NCBI RefSeq assembly: GCF_003612015.1
Contig: NZ_RARB01000006.1
Location: 67,263-131,262 of the forward strand
DNA from: Pantoea piersonii
GTDB lineage: Bacteria > Pseudomonadota > Gammaproteobacteria > Enterobacterales > Enterobacteriaceae
Direction: 5' to 3'
DNA length: 64,000 nt
A program made the position numbers and the translations under genes. Each line of letters begins with the position of its first letter. Positions within the stretch are counted from its first letter, which is position 1. The notes beneath the pieces were generated by a model. The model was not told where the DNA came from and made no database searches. It was given only the letters and a program-made list of their open reading frames with translations. Shown in pieces: positions 17,614-26,624 of the stretch.

Positions 17614-18840
17614 TCAGCGCAGGCTGTTCAGTTCGGCCTGGGTCTCTTTAGGCGCGACCTTCAGCGTGATCTCCACCCGGCGGTTACGGGCGCGGTTGGC
17701 GTCACTGCTGTTCGGCACCAGCGGGTCGCTGTCGCCGCGGCCCTCTGCGCTGACGCGATCCGGCTGGCTCAGGTGCGCCTGCAGCATCTTCTGCACCGCC
17801 TGCGCGCGGGCCAGCGCCAGCTCAAAGTTGGAGCTGAAGCGTGCGCTGTGGATCGGCCGGTCGTCGGTGTAGCCGCTGACCAGGATCTGGCCGTTGACGT
17901 TATTCATCGCCTCGGCGATACGCAGGATCACCGGCTCATAACGGCCGTGAATAGTGGTGGCGGCGGAGTCAAACAGCCCGTCGCCGCGCAGCAGCACCAC
18001 GCTCTGCGTCGCTTCGTCGCGCACGCTGACCAGCCCCTCGGCGATTTCCCGCGCGAGGAAACGGCGCAGATCGAGCGGTGGCGCAGGCGGCGCGGCGGGG
18101 CGCGCAATCTCTACTTTCGGCAGCGTCGTCTGGTAAAGCGCCGACAGCACCGGCGAGGTGAAGTGGCTGAGCCGCCAGTTAAGGCCGATGTAGATCAGGC
18201 AGCCGAGCAGCGCCAGCAGGGCGGCGAAGCTCCAGAGCGGAACCAGCGGTCGCCACAGCCGCTGCGCCACCGGTTCGTCGAACGGCTGCGGCGAAAGCGG
18301 CGGGGCATAACCGCCGCGCACGTTCTCAATCAGCTGCAGCAGCCGCTGCTTCAGCGTCTCAAGCTGGGTGCGTCCGTTCTCCATAATGCGGTAGCGTCCC
18401 TCGAAGCCCAGCAGCAGGCAGGCGTTCATCAGCTCCAGCAGCAGAATGTTTTGCTGCGGCTGCTGAGAGAGACGCGCCAGAAGCTGGAAAAACTTCTCGC
18501 CGCCCCAGGTTTCGTTATGGAAGGTCACCAGCAGTCCGCTGCGCGGCCAGACGCTGCGGCTGCCCCAGGGCGTCAGCGCCGCCGCTTCATCGAGCGAGGT
18601 GCAGAGGCAGTAGCGCGCGCCGACGATGGTTTCGTAGGGAAGCTGCGCCTGCTGGCACTTCACTTCGAAGCGACGCATCAGGTCGATCAGCTGCTGACGC
18701 AGGCCGTCCGGATTCTGGTGCGATACCGAATGGCGGATTTGCGGAATGGCGTTGATCAGCGGGTTGGCCAGTGCCACCAGCGGATTCTCCGGCTGCGCGG
18801 CGTCGGGAAGATAGCCGTTGAGGGAGAGTGACTGCATCAT
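17614..18840 (-). CDS. tssL: TssL with C-terminal OmpA-like peptidoglycan-binding domain
   Basis: TssL is the inner-membrane partner of TssM. From the ATG at 18840 (after AGGAGG) the protein has 408 residues. The cytoplasmic DotU/IcmH domain fills about residues 15-195 (NPLVALANPLINAIPQIR, PYETIVGARYCLCTSLDEAA). One transmembrane helix lies near 215-233 (FAALLALLGCLIYIGLNW). A periplasmic OmpA/Pal-like domain follows near 285-400, with VSGYTDDRPIHSARFSSN and SDANRARNRRVEI. This is the extended form of TssL that anchors the machine to the cell wall by itself. A start ten codons upstream exists but would run into tssK. Confidence 0.95.
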   Translation of the reverse strand: MMQSLSLNGYLPDAAQPENPLVALANPLINAIPQIRHSVSHQNPDGLRQQLIDLMRRFEVKCQQAQLPYETIVGARYCLCTSLDEAAALTPWGSRSVWPRSGLLVTFHNETWGGEKFFQLLARLSQQPQQNILLLELMNACLLLGFEGRYRIMENGRTQLETLKQRLLQLIENVRGGYAPPLSPQPFDEPVAQRLWRPLVPLWSFAALLALLGCLIYIGLNWRLSHFTSPVLSALYQTTLPKVEIARPAAPPAPPLDLRRFLAREIAEGLVSVRDEATQSVVLLRGDGLFDSAATTIHGRYEPVILRIAEAMNNVNGQILVSGYTDDRPIHSARFSSNFELALARAQAVQKMLQAHLSQPDRVSAEGRGDSDPLVPNSSDANRARNRRVEITLKVAPKETQAELNSLR

Positions 18841-18856
18841 GGGTCCCGTTCCTCCT

Positions 18857-20197
18857 TCAGTCGTGCGCATTGCGCAGCGCCCAGAGTTGCAAATTCAGGC
18901 CGGGGAATTCGCCCGCCAGGTGAAGCGCGAAGGCTTCCGATTTCGTCATCTGCGCCCAGAGATCGCCGCCCTGTTCCAGCGCGAAATAGGTGTAGCCAGC
19001 GTGCCAGGGGATCTGACGCGGCGCGGCGGGCATGGCGCGCAGGGCAATGCCCGGCAGCTGAAGCTGCACCAGATCGCGGATGCGGCTTACCGGGGCGATC
19101 TTCATCTGCGCCGGGAAGTGGGTCAGCAGGGTTTCGCTCGGCATATCGGCGCGTACCGCCAGCACAAAGCCGTAGTCGCGCAGCAGGCTGGCGTCGGAGA
19201 CCGTCGCCACATAGAGTCCGTGTGAGCGCTCGGTGAGCGTCAGCTGCAGCGCGCTCTCCTCCATCACCAGCGACAGACGCTGGCGCAGATGCAACATCAG
19301 GCGGCTAAAGCTGAGCTGGAGGTTATCGTGGTCATACCGCGGGAACTCCTCCGGGCGGCGCGTCGGCGACCAGGTCGCCAGCTCGGCAGCGAACTGCAGC
19401 CAGTCGCTAAAGAGCTGCTCTGGATGGAGCTGCGGCAGGCGGCGCGCGTGGCTGAGCTGGCCGATATGGCGATTAATCAGCGCCAGCAGCATAAAATCGA
19501 TCATTTCGGCGTTGCCGCCGCGCCCGGCCTGCTGCAAGCGTTGCGCCATCTGTTCGCTGCGCTGGCTGAGAATGCCATCGAGATCGCTGATAAAGGCGGC
19601 GACCGCCGGCGAGCTGTGGCCGTTGAGCAGCGGCGGAATATAGCTGCTGTCGAGCTGAAGGTGGCGCGATGCATCTTTGCCTTTGACGTGCGCGACGCCG
19701 AGCGCGGTCCATTCGGCGTTGAGATCGCTGGCCGCCATCAGGCGCAGGCGCAGCGTGCCGAACTGCACCGCGGCGCGGCCGACGGCGGCGCTGTTGAGAT
19801 CGGCGACTTCGCTTTCGCGTGCGCCGTAGCGCGCCAGCGAGTCCGACGACGCCTCGAAGATCACTTCGGTGCGGCCGTCGCGCTGCTCCGGCAGCGCCAG
19901 TACTACCCGGATATCGCTCTGGTTATCCCCAATCTCCAGCGGCGCAGGGCCGTTCTCCGCATCGCTGATGATAAAAGGGGTGCCGTCCGGCATCATGCCG
20001 CTCGCCTCGGCGATAGCCAGCTTTCCCTGGCGCAGCAGCGACGGGTCGAAGCTCAGCGTCATAAACCCCCAGTGATAGGGACACTGCAGTTTCCCCCAGC
20101 TGCGGCTGTAGCCTTCCAGCCAGCGTTCCGCCTGTTGAAAATGGTGGGGGCGCAAAAACATCCCTTCCGTCCAGATCACCTTATCCGCTCTGTTCAT
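18857..20197 (-). CDS. tssK: TssK, T6SS baseplate-to-membrane-complex adaptor
   Basis: TssK trimers connect the TssEFG baseplate to TssL/TssM and resemble phage receptor-binding proteins. The 446-residue product opens with KVIWTEGMFLRPHHFQQAER, diagnostic of the family, followed by WGFMTLSFDPSLLRQGKLAI. Length is normal. It lies 21 nt after tssJ and 16 nt before the tssL start, giving the conserved tssJ-K-L-M order. Confidence 0.97.
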   Translation of the reverse strand: MNRADKVIWTEGMFLRPHHFQQAERWLEGYSRSWGKLQCPYHWGFMTLSFDPSLLRQGKLAIAEASGMMPDGTPFIISDAENGPAPLEIGDNQSDIRVVLALPEQRDGRTEVIFEASSDSLARYGARESEVADLNSAAVGRAAVQFGTLRLRLMAASDLNAEWTALGVAHVKGKDASRHLQLDSSYIPPLLNGHSSPAVAAFISDLDGILSQRSEQMAQRLQQAGRGGNAEMIDFMLLALINRHIGQLSHARRLPQLHPEQLFSDWLQFAAELATWSPTRRPEEFPRYDHDNLQLSFSRLMLHLRQRLSLVMEESALQLTLTERSHGLYVATVSDASLLRDYGFVLAVRADMPSETLLTHFPAQMKIAPVSRIRDLVQLQLPGIALRAMPAAPRQIPWHAGYTYFALEQGGDLWAQMTKSEAFALHLAGEFPGLNLQLWALRNAHD

Positions 20198-20218
20198 TTC
20201 GCCTTCCTGCCGTTCTGG

Positions 20219-20725
20219 TTAATCATTGCTGCTCTGACTGAGCGTCAGTCCCTCTTTGCCCGCCACGACGCTGACCTTCAGCTCGTTTTCGTCGCTCTGC
20301 CAGACGCGATAAAAAGGGCGGGGCCGCGCCGCAGGCAGCGTCAGCAGTTTTCGCCAGACTTTGCGGTCGATGGTCTGGTACTCCGCCATGATGCCGACAT
20401 AGCGCGTGCCGACGGGCGGCACGCTGGCCGTGACGCTGCGCGGCGTCTGCCGCGTCAGAAAGAAGACGTTGCTGTCGAGCAGGTTCTCGCCCAGCAGCAA
20501 CGACGCGCGGTTTTGCAGCGAGTAAAAGTCCGCCGAGGCGAAATCGGACGATGCGCGCAGCATAAAGAGCCGTATTTTGAGCGGTGCGCCGCCGTTGGCG
20601 TCGGGACGGTAGCTAAAGGCGATGTTCACTTTCGCCGGCGCGTCAGGCGCGGCGGGAGAGGAGGCGCAACCGCCGAGCGCGCCCGCACAGGTCAGCGCAA
20701 GCAGCGCTGCAAAACGCATGGTCAT
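20219..20725 (-). CDS. tssJ: TssJ, outer-membrane lipoprotein of the T6SS membrane complex
   Basis: TssJ anchors TssM to the outer membrane. The 168-residue protein has a lipoprotein signal (MTMRFAALLALTCAGALGGC) with the lipidated Cys at about residue 20 and Ala at +2, which fits outer-membrane sorting. The body is a small beta-sandwich with NIAFSYRPDANGGAPLKIRL and the conserved LDSNVFFLTRQTP stretch. It is the first of the tssJKLM set. Confidence 0.93.
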   Translation of the reverse strand: MTMRFAALLALTCAGALGGCASSPAAPDAPAKVNIAFSYRPDANGGAPLKIRLFMLRASSDFASADFYSLQNRASLLLGENLLDSNVFFLTRQTPRSVTASVPPVGTRYVGIMAEYQTIDRKVWRKLLTLPAARPRPFYRVWQSDENELKVSVVAGKEGLTLSQSSND

Positions 20726-20734
20726 GAGGCGCTC

Positions 20735-21217
20735 CTATTGAATGATCCAGGTGGCGGAACGGCCTTTACGGCAGGCGCTGTCGCCGTTGCCGACGCCGAT
20801 GCACTGCCGGGCGGGGCGCCGCGATACGGGTGGCGCGCCGGTTACGGTGGCGTCATAGCGCGCTGAGGGCACGCCCGCCTTAAACTCGACGTAGCCGGTC
20901 AGCTGCAGCTCCGGGCTGTCGGAGATCGCCAGCCAGTTGTTTTCTACCCGACCCAGTACCTGGTAAAGCTCGCCGTTTTTAAGCGTCCCGACCCGTTTTC
21001 CCTGGAAGCCCGGCGTGCTCATCACCGACGCCGCATAGAGCGCGCGATAGGCCTGATAAACCGGCGTGAAGGTTTTCGGCGCGCCGATCTCGTGGCGATG
21101 CACTAGGGTCGTTCCGTCCACTACGCTGGTTTCCAGCTTCTCCTGAGGTTTCACCGGCGGCGCTTTACAGCCGCTGAGCGCTAACGCAATCACCACGCCA
21201 GATATCATCTTTTTCAT
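20735..21217 (-). CDS. SH3-like domain lipoprotein linked to the T6SS operon
   Basis: From the ATG at 21217 the product has 160 residues with a lipobox (IALALSGC). A start at 21238 would add seven residues to the signal. The middle carries a bacterial SH3-like stretch (VMSTPGFQGKRVGTLKNGEL, then NNWLAISDSPELQLTGYVEF), a fold often used to contact cell wall or peptides. The C-terminus has two further Cys (RQCIGVGNGDSACRKG) that could form a disulfide. It is ten nt upstream of tssJ and directly after the PAAR-like gene. A role at the cell wall or outer membrane in this T6SS subtype is inference. Confidence 0.75.
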   Translation of the reverse strand: MKKMISGVVIALALSGCKAPPVKPQEKLETSVVDGTTLVHRHEIGAPKTFTPVYQAYRALYAASVMSTPGFQGKRVGTLKNGELYQVLGRVENNWLAISDSPELQLTGYVEFKAGVPSARYDATVTGAPPVSRRPARQCIGVGNGDSACRKGRSATWIIQ

Positions 21218-21244
21218 AAGGGGTAACCGAGCTTCCATAGAGTG

Positions 21245-21625
21245 TTATCGCGCCAGCAGTTCGATAGTGGTCTGGCTGGGCGTCAGACGGACGCCTGGCG
21301 CGTTGTTCAGGTTCTGCAGGGTAGTGCTGCCCATGCGTGTCGCGGGCGATCCCTGCAGCAGTAAGGTGGAGCAGCCGGTCAGGTGGCGCGAAGGGCCAAG
21401 GATCACGTTCGAGATCACCCCGCCGAGCACGCCCGCTTCATCTCCCTGACTGACGGGGATCAGCGTGGTCATGTTATGGGCCGGCATGCCGGCGAAGAGG
21501 ATGGTCGGCGCCGTAGGCACCGCCAGGCTGCCGCTGGCGATATTGACGAAGGTCGTCGGCGCAGGCGCTTTGCAGACGTCGCTGACCGCCTGGTCGCAGC
21601 CGCCGCGTTGGCAATTGGCAAACAT
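21245..21625 (-). CDS. DUF4150 PAAR-like T6SS spike-tip protein without toxin domain
   Basis: DUF4150 (Tox-PAAR-like) proteins are thought to cap the VgrG spike like PAAR proteins. The 126-residue product is a stand-alone PAAR-like domain. It has a Cys-rich start (NCQRGGCDQAVSDVC), the FVNIASGSLAVPTAPTILFA segment and the repeated Gly/Ser beta pattern GDEAGVLGGVISNVILG. Many DUF4150 proteins carry a C-terminal toxin; here the protein ends right after the tip domain, so any effector must be bound separately. It is flanked by DUF3540 and the SH3-like lipoprotein. Confidence 0.88.
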   Translation of the reverse strand: MFANCQRGGCDQAVSDVCKAPAPTTFVNIASGSLAVPTAPTILFAGMPAHNMTTLIPVSQGDEAGVLGGVISNVILGPSRHLTGCSTLLLQGSPATRMGSTTLQNLNNAPGVRLTPSQTTIELLAR

Positions 21626-21638
21626 ATCCGCTTCTCCC

Positions 21639-22247
21639 TTAGCCCATGTGAATCTGTTTGGCGTCGACCTTGGTCAGCGACGTGCTGCTGATCAGGGTGT
21701 TGCGCGAATGGAGTCGGGTGAACTCTTCGGTTTTGACGTCAAGCTGGCCTGCGCGAACCTGTTCGCACTGTGCGGTTTTGCGTAGCAGCCGCTGGCTAAA
21801 CTGGCTGAGGCTCTCCCAGACGCTTTCACACTGTTTGCCGAAGAAGCGGCCGACGCTGATCCAGGCGGAAACCGACTGGCCGCGATAGCGCAGGCTGTCG
21901 ATATCGCACTCGCCCTGCGCGGCTTTCAGGCTGAACTGCTGGCTGCTAAGCGTGAGCGCGCCGCCGCAGGTGAGATGCAGATCGCTGCCGCAGCCGAGCA
22001 GCGCCGTCTGTTCGGGCTGCGCCCGCTCCAGCACCGCCAGCAGCCAGAGTTGATGGTTAAGATTGGCCAGCAGCACCCGGTCTCCCGGCTCTGGCGTCAG
22101 CAGGCAGCTGGCGGCGCGCTGCGTGCGCCAGCGACGTCCCTGCAGTTCCACCTCGACGCTGTTTTCGGACAGCGGGGCGACCACTACGCCCTCCGCCTGC
22201 GCAGGCAACCGCAGCGGCATGGAGAGGGTGTTCTCTTTTTTGCTCAT
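21639..22247 (-). CDS. DUF3540 T6SS-associated protein
   Basis: DUF3540 proteins travel with DUF2169 and DUF4150 proteins in T6SS spike modules; their exact job is unknown. The 202-residue protein has VELQGRRWRTQRAASCLLTP near residues 33-52, then PGDRVLLANLNHQLWLLAVL, and a Ser/Leu-rich second half. This is the first gene of the structural block, placed after a terminator and an AT-rich gap. It probably marks the start of a separate transcript running through clpV. Family assignment is from recognised sequence character plus context. Confidence 0.85.
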   Translation of the reverse strand: MSKKENTLSMPLRLPAQAEGVVVAPLSENSVEVELQGRRWRTQRAASCLLTPEPGDRVLLANLNHQLWLLAVLERAQPEQTALLGCGSDLHLTCGGALTLSSQQFSLKAAQGECDIDSLRYRGQSVSAWISVGRFFGKQCESVWESLSQFSQRLLRKTAQCEQVRAGQLDVKTEEFTRLHSRNTLISSTSLTKVDAKQIHMG

Positions 22248-23080
22248 AGCGAACTCTCACAATCGACGAAAGGGAATGGCGCGAAACAGGGGAGGCGCGG
22301 CGTAACGGTTTTTCCTGCGCCGACGCGGTTATTTCCACGCGCATCGATAACAGCGTGATTAGCCGCTTTTTTCAGAGACTGACGGCAAATAAAGGCGATT
22401 CTTTCTGCTGCAAAGCCTGTCGGGGCGAATAAACTGCACGTTAAAAAGAGGCGCATAGAAGAAACAATAACCCTCAGGTAATATATTTTGATTTTTTGCC
22501 GCCAGTAAAAAGACGCAAACAGCTCCGCCAGAATAAATAGAGGCGTGGCGCATACGCAGCGTTCATGATGCGAAATAATTTACTCAATAAATACACTAAC
22601 CGGGGAACATATTTACATTATTCGCTGGCACCTGTGAAGATGGGAATACTCTTAATAAATAGCCCGGGAAAATATTCATATAAACTTAATGTAAATGTCA
22701 TAATTAAATTTAAATCTGAATTAAATAAAATCAAAGCTATAAAAATCAATGATATATTGAAAGATATCCGATACTGAAACAGCATAGTAAATATCTGGTT
22801 AGCGCAGCCTTTATGACACCCGTTTGAAACAGGCATTAATTTTCAGCAATACACAACCATTTAGTCGCAATAATATAAGGCCAGCAAAGGAAAACAGTGA
22901 ATATCATTTCTCAGGTTAATTATCTCCGTCACTGACTAACGGACCTTCTCAGCCTTCTGTCATAAATATTTAATTCACACAAAAGCAAAAGCGGCCTCTT
23001 TAAGGCCGCAGCGTCAATCGTCAATAATAAATATGGCATAATAAATTTTTTATAATCGCCGTCGCACGCGGCGAAATAAT
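22248..23080 (-). promoter_or_regulatory. AT-rich gap between the vgrG block and the T6SS structural block
   Basis: No convincing gene is seen. The stretch from about 22440 to 22980 is far richer in A and T than the flanking genes. A 70-codon plus-strand ORF at 22565-22777 is Ile/Lys/Asn-rich low-complexity sequence that I do not accept as coding. The region must hold the promoter for the DUF3540-to-clpV transcript, but I cannot pick a convincing -35/-10 pair. AT-rich DNA ahead of secretion genes is often bound by H-NS; that is inference here. Confidence 0.5.
22981..23010 (-). terminator. Intrinsic terminator after the pentapeptide gene
   Basis: Read on the minus strand, a perfect 7-bp stem (GCGGCCT/AGGCCGC at 23003-23009 and 22991-22997, 5-nt loop) is followed by TTTTGCTTTT. 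It lies about 70 nt downstream of the pentapeptide-protein stop at 23081, so the vgrG block ends before the structural block. Confidence 0.85.
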
Positions 23081-24139
23081 TTAACGCTGGCGACTCCACT
23101 CCTCTGCTGCAAACAGCGCTTCATCTCGTTCAATAATACCGCTGCGCGAGGTGAATTCGCTCTGGTGCGTGCTGGCGCGGTGGAAGCGGGTGTGCCCGAA
23201 CTGCGCGTCGTTAAACTGCGCCTCATCCATTTGCGCCCAGGTGCAGTCCGCCCAGGTCATATCGCAGCCGTCGAAGCGCGTCTGAACGGCACGGCTGCGC
23301 GCCAGCACGGCGCGCTGTAGATCGCTGCGGCTGAAATCGCAGCCGGTCAGAATCGCGTCGGCAAAGTTGGCCTGAGCAAATTGCGCGTCGCGGCAGTCAC
23401 AGCCGGTCATATCGGCGGCGTTAAACAGCGTTTGCTGCGCCTGAACCTGCGTCAGCCTGGCCTGGCGTAGCGACAGGCCGCTGAGACCGCACTGGCTCAG
23501 GATCGCCTGGTGGAAGCTGGCGCCGTCCAGCTGGCTTTGCGTAAACTGGCACTGGTTAAACGCCACGCCGTCCAGCGTTTGCAGCCGCAGGTCGCAGGCG
23601 AAAAAGGTCGTGAGCGAGAAGCGCGCCGCGCTAAAGTCCGCCTGACGCATGTCGGCGTTCATAAAGGAACCCTGCTCGCACCAGCACCCGGCAAGCTGGA
23701 GCGTTAAATATCCCAGATCGCTGAAGCCGCATCCTTGCAGCGCGGCGTGCTGAAAATCGCTGTCGCTAAGCGAGCCGCCCAGGAACTGCGTGCCGATCTG
23801 CGCGCTGGCGTCGAACTGACTTTCTTCAAGCTGACACTGGCTGAACAGACACTGGTAGAGGCCGCAATCGCTGAAGCGCGCGCCGGTCATAACGCACTGG
23901 TTGAACAGCGTCTCCTCTAGCCTGTTGCCTGAAAAATCGCTGCCGCGCAGGCAGCAGTCGCTGAAGCGCGTCTCATGCAGGTTGCAGTCTGTCAGGCGTG
24001 CGCCGGTTAAGTCGACTTCGACAAAAGAGCCGCCGGAGAGATCGCGTCCGCTGAAGTCCAGGCCCTGCAGCCCGACCTGATAGATCATCTCGCCGTGCTG
24101 GATGGCTCGCTCGACCGCCTCAGCCGTCATCCCGTTCAC
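23081..24139 (-). CDS. Pentapeptide-repeat protein of the T6SS vgrG block
   Basis: The 352-residue protein is almost entirely pentapeptide repeats of the A(D/N)LXX type from about residue 25 to 325 (DFSGRDLSGGSFVEVDLTGA, AQFAQANFADAILTGCDFSR). Such repeats fold as a right-handed square beta-helix. Many repeat centres carry Cys (SDCC, FNQC, FSQC), giving an unusually Cys-rich helix. The GTG start at 24139 follows GAGGAG and overlaps the stop of the DUF2169 gene (GTGA), implying translational coupling. It may extend the adaptor, package an effector or be secreted itself; which of these applies is unknown. Confidence 0.8.
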   Translation of the reverse strand: MNGMTAEAVERAIQHGEMIYQVGLQGLDFSGRDLSGGSFVEVDLTGARLTDCNLHETRFSDCCLRGSDFSGNRLEETLFNQCVMTGARFSDCGLYQCLFSQCQLEESQFDASAQIGTQFLGGSLSDSDFQHAALQGCGFSDLGYLTLQLAGCWCEQGSFMNADMRQADFSAARFSLTTFFACDLRLQTLDGVAFNQCQFTQSQLDGASFHQAILSQCGLSGLSLRQARLTQVQAQQTLFNAADMTGCDCRDAQFAQANFADAILTGCDFSRSDLQRAVLARSRAVQTRFDGCDMTWADCTWAQMDEAQFNDAQFGHTRFHRASTHQSEFTSRSGIIERDEALFAAEEWSRQR

Positions 24140-26616
24140 GAATGCTCCTCGTCGCGCTGCGGCGCGGTTTTCATGCCGTTAAGCCAGGCCTCTTCGAAGC
24201 GCGTCGTCGCATCGCGCGCGCTAAGCGAGAGGTCGGCGCGGAACAGGTTGCAGCCGCTGAAATCACATCCCTGCAGCTGAGATTTTGAGAAGGAGGCGCC
24301 GATCAGGTCGCTCTCCGCCAGCGTCGCCCGCGTCAAATCCGCACGGGTAAACTGGCACTCCCTGGCCTGCATCCGCCGCATATCCGCCTGCGTACAGTCC
24401 GCGCCGCTGAGGTCGCTGTTAATCAGCATGGCGTGAGAAAAGTTCGCCTGCGCCAGCCGCGTCTCCCGCAGATTGCACTGCGTCAGCGTGGCACCGCTGA
24501 AGTCGGCGCGGATCAGGGCCGTATCGGCGACAAACAGCGAAGTATGCAGCTGCGCCTGATGAAAACAGATTTCTGGCGCCTGACAGTCGACGAAGCCCAC
24601 CGCCGTCAGGCGCGCCTGTTCGAAACTGAGCGCCAGCAGATGGCACTCAACGAAGTAGACTTTGCGCAGCGTGGCGTGACTGAAGTCGAGCGCCTGCAGC
24701 GTCAGCTCGCTGAAATGGGCATTGACGATCTGCGCATGATGAAAGCGGCAGTGCGCCAGGCTCGTCTGTGTCAGCATTACGTCACTGAGGGTGGCGCGAT
24801 CGAAAACGCACTGTTCCAGCATCAGATCCCGGCACTCCGTCTCGCTGAAGACTGAATCGCTAAAGTCGGCGTAACAGCACTGGGCCAGGGCGAGGCTGGC
24901 ATTGTCGAAGGCGCAGGCGCGGGCTGAGCAGCGATGCAGTTCTGCGCGCGTCAGCACGGCGTTGCTGAACAGGCTGCCGTCGAGCTGGCAGTGGCTGAAA
25001 TCGACATTCTCCAGCAGCGCGCCGCTGAAGTCGGTGTCACGCAGGTCAAGCCCTGACAGATCCGCACCGGTGAGATCCATCTCGCGGCAGTCGCCATCGC
25101 GCACCAGCACCGCCTGACGCAACTGCGCCGACTGCGCGGGCGTCAGGCGCTCGGGCGCGCTCAGCTGATGAGCATTAAAGCGGTAGCTGTCACGCAGCGC
25201 CTGAGAGCTGAACGTACGCTGACGGTCATCCATTGGCTGCTGCTGCGCGTTCTCGTCAAACGCGGCGCGCTGGCTGCGATAGGTCTCTATCGCGGCGGCC
25301 GGTCTGGCCGCGGGCGGGGCCAGCGCCTCTTCCTGCTGGTAGCGCGTTATCATCTGCGCCAGCTGCTGCTGCGCGGCGCGATCCTGCGCGTCGATATAGT
25401 CATGCAGATCCTCCAGCGGCACCGTCGGAGCATGCTGTCGGGTGGGCGCCAGCGCATCTATATCCATCCCGCTGTCGCTGTGCGCATGCCGCAGCTGCTG
25501 GCGCTGCGCCGTTTCCCAGCGCGCAAGGTTGCGATCTGTCGGGCCGGGAGGCAGTTCAGGCTCGTCATCCGTAATGGCGCTGCCTGGGGGCAGCAGCTCG
25601 CCGTCGCGTAACGCAAGCAGCACCGAGCGTTCGGGGTCGCTGCGTTGCCGCGTGATCTCTTCATAGGCTTCGCGCGTGCGCGGCTGGTGGATCGACTCGA
25701 GCGCTGCGACCGTGGTGAGCACGTCTGCGGCGTCATCTTCACGGATCGCCAGCTCGCCATGCCAGATCATCACAATGCGCTCCAGATGAGGGAAAAAGTG
25801 CAGCGTCGTGGCGCGCAGCGGGATCGCTTCAAACATCTCGCCGTGGGTATGCTGACGCACCACGAAACAGCGTGCCTGCCACGGCGGCAGGCATCCCTCA
25901 AGCAGCGGTTTATCTGGATGCATGTTTTCAATGCGCCAGGCGGCGCCAGCGGGCAGGGCATCGCGATCGTCCCAGCGCTGATCCGCATCGCCCTGGTTAA
26001 ACAGGCGTCGGTCGGCATCGCGGGCGAAGCCAGGATAGTCATGCGCCAGCCAGGCCTCGTCAAAGGCGCTGCCAACGTGGCGCAGGCGACGCGGCGCGCT
26101 TAACGGCACCGCGTTAAAGCTGGCGGGAAGCGCGCCCGCGCCTGGCTGGATCAGCAGCGGCGCGGCCGCCTCGACGTTGGGTATCGCCTTGCCCAGCGGA
26201 TTTTCGCTGTCGCCTGCGTCGCCCAACGCATGTTGCCAGTCGAGCGGCATCTGCGTAAAAGGCTGCGGTGCGCTGAGGCCATCCTCCCGCCGCTGGCGAT
26301 CGCCGTAAACGTGCAGCGTTTTTTCCCGATCGGCTACCTGGATGCGGGCGATACAGTGCGATGCCGCGCCGCCGGGCGGAAAGGCAAAGCCGCTGGCGAG
26401 AAACTCCGGGTGCGGTTTAGGCAGGCCGTGATCGAGCACGCCATCGGGCGACTGCAGCGCCTCTGGCAGCAGATTCCATAGCGCCTGCTCGGTCAGCAGG
26501 CGCGGCAGCGCATCCATATTTATCATCGCCATAACGGCGACGCCGAGATAGTGCTGGCGCTGCCAGCGGAAGGGGCGTGGTAACAAGCCCAGGTGGCGCG
26601 GTTTAATGATTTTCAT
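24136..26616 (-). CDS. DUF2169 adaptor fused to a C-terminal pentapeptide-repeat helix
   Basis: DUF2169 proteins act as chaperone or adaptor proteins that load T6SS effectors onto a cognate VgrG (shown for Agrobacterium Tde2). This 826-residue protein has the DUF2169 domain at about residues 20-330, with GVAVMAMINMDALPRLLTEQ, FPPGGAASHCIARIQVADRE and LLEGCLPPWQARCFV. A charged Gln-rich linker follows to about 470, then pentapeptide repeats at about 495-805 (GADLSGLDLRDTDFSGALLE). It starts 8 nt after vgrG stops and overlaps the next pentapeptide gene. Two pentapeptide helices in tandem genes suggest that they stack or interact. Confidence 0.88.
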   Translation of the reverse strand: MKIIKPRHLGLLPRPFRWQRQHYLGVAVMAMINMDALPRLLTEQALWNLLPEALQSPDGVLDHGLPKPHPEFLASGFAFPPGGAASHCIARIQVADREKTLHVYGDRQRREDGLSAPQPFTQMPLDWQHALGDAGDSENPLGKAIPNVEAAAPLLIQPGAGALPASFNAVPLSAPRRLRHVGSAFDEAWLAHDYPGFARDADRRLFNQGDADQRWDDRDALPAGAAWRIENMHPDKPLLEGCLPPWQARCFVVRQHTHGEMFEAIPLRATTLHFFPHLERIVMIWHGELAIREDDAADVLTTVAALESIHQPRTREAYEEITRQRSDPERSVLLALRDGELLPPGSAITDDEPELPPGPTDRNLARWETAQRQQLRHAHSDSGMDIDALAPTRQHAPTVPLEDLHDYIDAQDRAAQQQLAQMITRYQQEEALAPPAARPAAAIETYRSQRAAFDENAQQQPMDDRQRTFSSQALRDSYRFNAHQLSAPERLTPAQSAQLRQAVLVRDGDCREMDLTGADLSGLDLRDTDFSGALLENVDFSHCQLDGSLFSNAVLTRAELHRCSARACAFDNASLALAQCCYADFSDSVFSETECRDLMLEQCVFDRATLSDVMLTQTSLAHCRFHHAQIVNAHFSELTLQALDFSHATLRKVYFVECHLLALSFEQARLTAVGFVDCQAPEICFHQAQLHTSLFVADTALIRADFSGATLTQCNLRETRLAQANFSHAMLINSDLSGADCTQADMRRMQARECQFTRADLTRATLAESDLIGASFSKSQLQGCDFSGCNLFRADLSLSARDATTRFEEAWLNGMKTAPQRDEEHS

Positions 26617-26624
26617 AACAGCGG

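Noticed and set aside
22565..22777. 70-codon plus-strand frame in the AT-rich gap
   Set aside because: Low-complexity Ile/Lys/Asn sequence, no ribosome-binding site, no recognised similarity.
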